Below are positions 4,373 through 5,682 of a stretch of DNA of 5,682 bases, one piece after another; within the stretch, counting starts at the first letter, position 1, and each line of letters begins with the position of its first letter. The position numbers were made by a program, and so were the translations under genes. The stretch comes from Phycisphaerales bacterium UBA7708 (GTDB taxonomy: Bacteria; Planctomycetota; Phycisphaerae; Sedimentisphaerales; Anaerohalosphaeraceae), in assembly GCA_002482415.1 (NCBI GenBank), contig DLFY01000233.1:1-5682 (forward strand). The letters are read 5' to 3'. The notes under the pieces were generated by a model. The model saw only the letters and a list, made by a program, of their open reading frames with translations, did no database searches and had not been told where the DNA came from.

Positions 4373-5682
4373 ATGTACAGACAGACTGCGGTGACAGCCA
4401 TTCTCATGCTTTTGGCTTTCGTTTCGGCGGTCCAGGCGGCCCAGGAATTAACCTATATCGATATCATCAATCGCCTGACCGATCTTGAACGGATATCCAC
4501 GTTGCCGGATGAAGGTGAAGTATGCAAGATGTGGTCCAGTTATGATCGCAAGAGTCACTACGATGAAAAGACCGGCAAATACGTCAATTGGGATTCCAAC
4601 GGCGATGGCTTCGGAGGAGACGGGTTCATCCGTCAGGAAAACGGCAAGCTCGTTCTGGCCGAAATGGAGGGACCCGGCTGCATCTGGCGTATCTGGTCGG
4701 CAACTCCCCAGCAGGGCCACGTCCGAATCTATCTGGATGGTTCTGAAACACCCGTTGTGGACTTGCCGTTTGCGGACTATTTCAACCGAACTCAGCCGCC
4801 GTTCAACCGCCCGGCTCTGGTATATCTCGCAGCCAGCGGAAAAAACAACTTCGTCCCCATTCCCTTCCAGAAATCCTGTAAAATCATCGCCGATAAAAAA
4901 TATGGCGAATTCCATCAGTTTACCTATACCCTGTATCCCAAAGATACTGTGGTGCCGACTTTTAAGATGAATCTGACCGCCGAAGAATCCGCCGCCCTGG
5001 ATAAGGCCGACAAAATGCTGTCCAATTGCGGCCCCGATTTTACAGCGGCAAGGTATCCCAAGGCTATCCATGAAACAAAGTCTCTGACCATCGAACCCGG
5101 CAAAACAGAGCGGATTCTTACCCTCTCCGGCTCCCGGGCCATCACCTCCCTGAAACTCCGTCTGGCCGGCATTCCCGACGACATCGAACGTCAGCGGGAA
5201 CTGACCCGTCAATTGACATTGAACATCACCTGGGATGATCAGGACTCCCCCGCTGTCTGGTGTCCCATCGGGGACTTTTTCGGGACCGCTCCGGGCATTA
5301 ATTATTACCAATCCCTGCCGCTTGGAATAACCAAAAACTGCTTCTACAGCAACTGGTTTATGCCGTTTGCCAAACAAGCCGTCATCGCCATTGCCAATGA
5401 AGGCTCCGAAGCTCGAAAACTCGAACTGGAGATAGCCCACACCGCTCTCGAAAAACCGGCCGACCAATACGCCCGTTTTCACGCCAAGTGGCACCGCAAC
5501 GTCTTCCTGCCCAAAGAACCCGAACGCTGGATTGACTGGACCCTGTTGACCACACAGGGAAAGGGCCGCTTTGTCGGCGTCGAACTCCATATCTGGAATC
5601 CCCGCGGCGGATGGTGGGGTGAAGGGGATGAGAAATTCTTCGTCGATGGTGAAAAATTCCCCTCCAGTTACGGCACGGGATC
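4373..5682 (+). CDS. Long-form DUF2961 / GH172-family exported protein (3' end missing)
   Basis: The frame from the ATG at 4373 is open for 436 codons to the window edge with no stop. Residues 1-22 are a Sec signal peptide (Arg3, core AILMLLAFVSAV, likely cut after VQA) with no lipobox Cys. The mature part begins with a DUF2961-like section: MWSSYDRKS (53-61), GDGFGGDGF (77-85), EMEGPGCIWRIW (97-108). Then come HVRIYLDGSETPVVDLPFADYF (in pieces, 116-137), a middle beta-rich part (about 140-280), and a second similar segment with WDDQDSPAVW and CPIGDFFG (287-304). ANEGSE (341-346) is next, then RGGWWGEGDEKFFVDG (411-426) and SYGTG at the very edge. In the family the last motif continues as GTG(S/T)ED with the second catalytic Glu, which lies outside the window. 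Glu417 (GEG) is the likely first catalytic residue. It is much longer before the active site than the upstream paralogue (GEG at 417 versus 245), so it has an added domain or repeat. It probably acts on the same or a linked glycan, in the periplasm or outside the cell. Confidence 0.9.
   Translation, partial: MYRQTAVTAILMLLAFVSAVQAAQELTYIDIINRLTDLERISTLPDEGEVCKMWSSYDRKSHYDEKTGKYVNWDSNGDGFGGDGFIRQENGKLVLAEMEGPGCIWRIWSATPQQGHVRIYLDGSETPVVDLPFADYFNRTQPPFNRPALVYLAASGKNNFVPIPFQKSCKIIADKKYGEFHQFTYTLYPKDTVVPTFKMNLTAEESAALDKADKMLSNCGPDFTAARYPKAIHETKSLTIEPGKTERILTLSGSRAITSLKLRLAGIPDDIERQRELTRQLTLNITWDDQDSPAVWCPIGDFFGTAPGINYYQSLPLGITKNCFYSNWFMPFAKQAVIAIANEGSEARKLELEIAHTALEKPADQYARFHAKWHRNVFLPKEPERWIDWTLLTTQGKGRFVGVELHIWNPRGGWWGEGDEKFFVDGEKFPSSYGTG

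Noticed and set aside
4448..5590. Minus-strand open frame of 380 codons
   Set aside because: It is antisense to the second DUF2961 gene, has no SD or signal, and its Gly/Phe/Val-rich composition is that of a mirror frame. The plus strand has clear family motifs over the same bases.
3240..5682. Virus or prophage capsid genes
   Set aside because: The fold is shared with double jelly-roll capsid proteins, but signal peptides, the GTGTED active-site motif and the carbohydrate-type neighbourhood point to enzymes. No phage genes are present.
1..5682. CRISPR array, tRNA, rRNA, insertion sequence or transposase
   Set aside because: I read both strands and found no regularly spaced direct repeats, no cloverleaf-like segments, no terminal inverted repeats and no transposase-like reading frame.

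Overview
The window looks like a piece of a polysaccharide-utilisation or surface-protein region from a Planctomycetota-type bacterium, most likely class Phycisphaerae (Sedimentisphaerales-like). Three signals point there. The first protein carries dockerin/EF-hand-like segments ending in the 'DF..LA..WL' pattern that is common in that group. The second protein has a PEP-CTERM sorting tail. The last two genes are tandem DUF2961 (GH172) proteins, a family often expanded in Planctomycetota, Lentisphaerota and Verrucomicrobiota. The taxonomic call is inference from protein style only; there is no rRNA or other marker gene here.

All four genes are on the + strand. (1) Bases 1-2042 are the 3' part of a large, presumably secreted protein built of repeated beta-sandwich modules with two separated dockerin-like half-repeats. 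(2) A 78-bp gap with an imperfect hairpin leads to 2121-2966, a secreted LamG/concanavalin-like protein with a signal peptide and a PEP-CTERM tail. A strong intrinsic terminator at 2993-3027 closes this unit. (3) The 3028-3239 intergenic region holds two overlapping sigma70-like promoter candidates and a perfect 9-bp inverted repeat placed between and within them, a plausible operator. (4) 3240-4349 is a compact DUF2961/GH172 probable lipoprotein. (5) 23 bp later, 4373 to the window end is a second, longer DUF2961/GH172 protein with a signal peptide. It is cut by the window edge in the middle of its active-site motif.

A reasonable reading is a carbohydrate-processing locus. The two exported GH172-type glycosidases, co-transcribed from a regulated promoter, would act on a fructan, arabinan or other furanoside-containing glycan. 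The upstream beta-sandwich and LamG proteins could bind glycan or sit at the cell surface. The link between the first two genes and the GH172 pair is by proximity only, because a terminator separates them.

The most notable points are the tandem GH172 pair with different export routes and architectures, the internal repetition in the second of them (a family whose fold is the double jelly-roll also seen in viral capsid proteins), the split dockerin-like repeats in the first protein, and the promoter/inverted-repeat arrangement before the GH172 pair.
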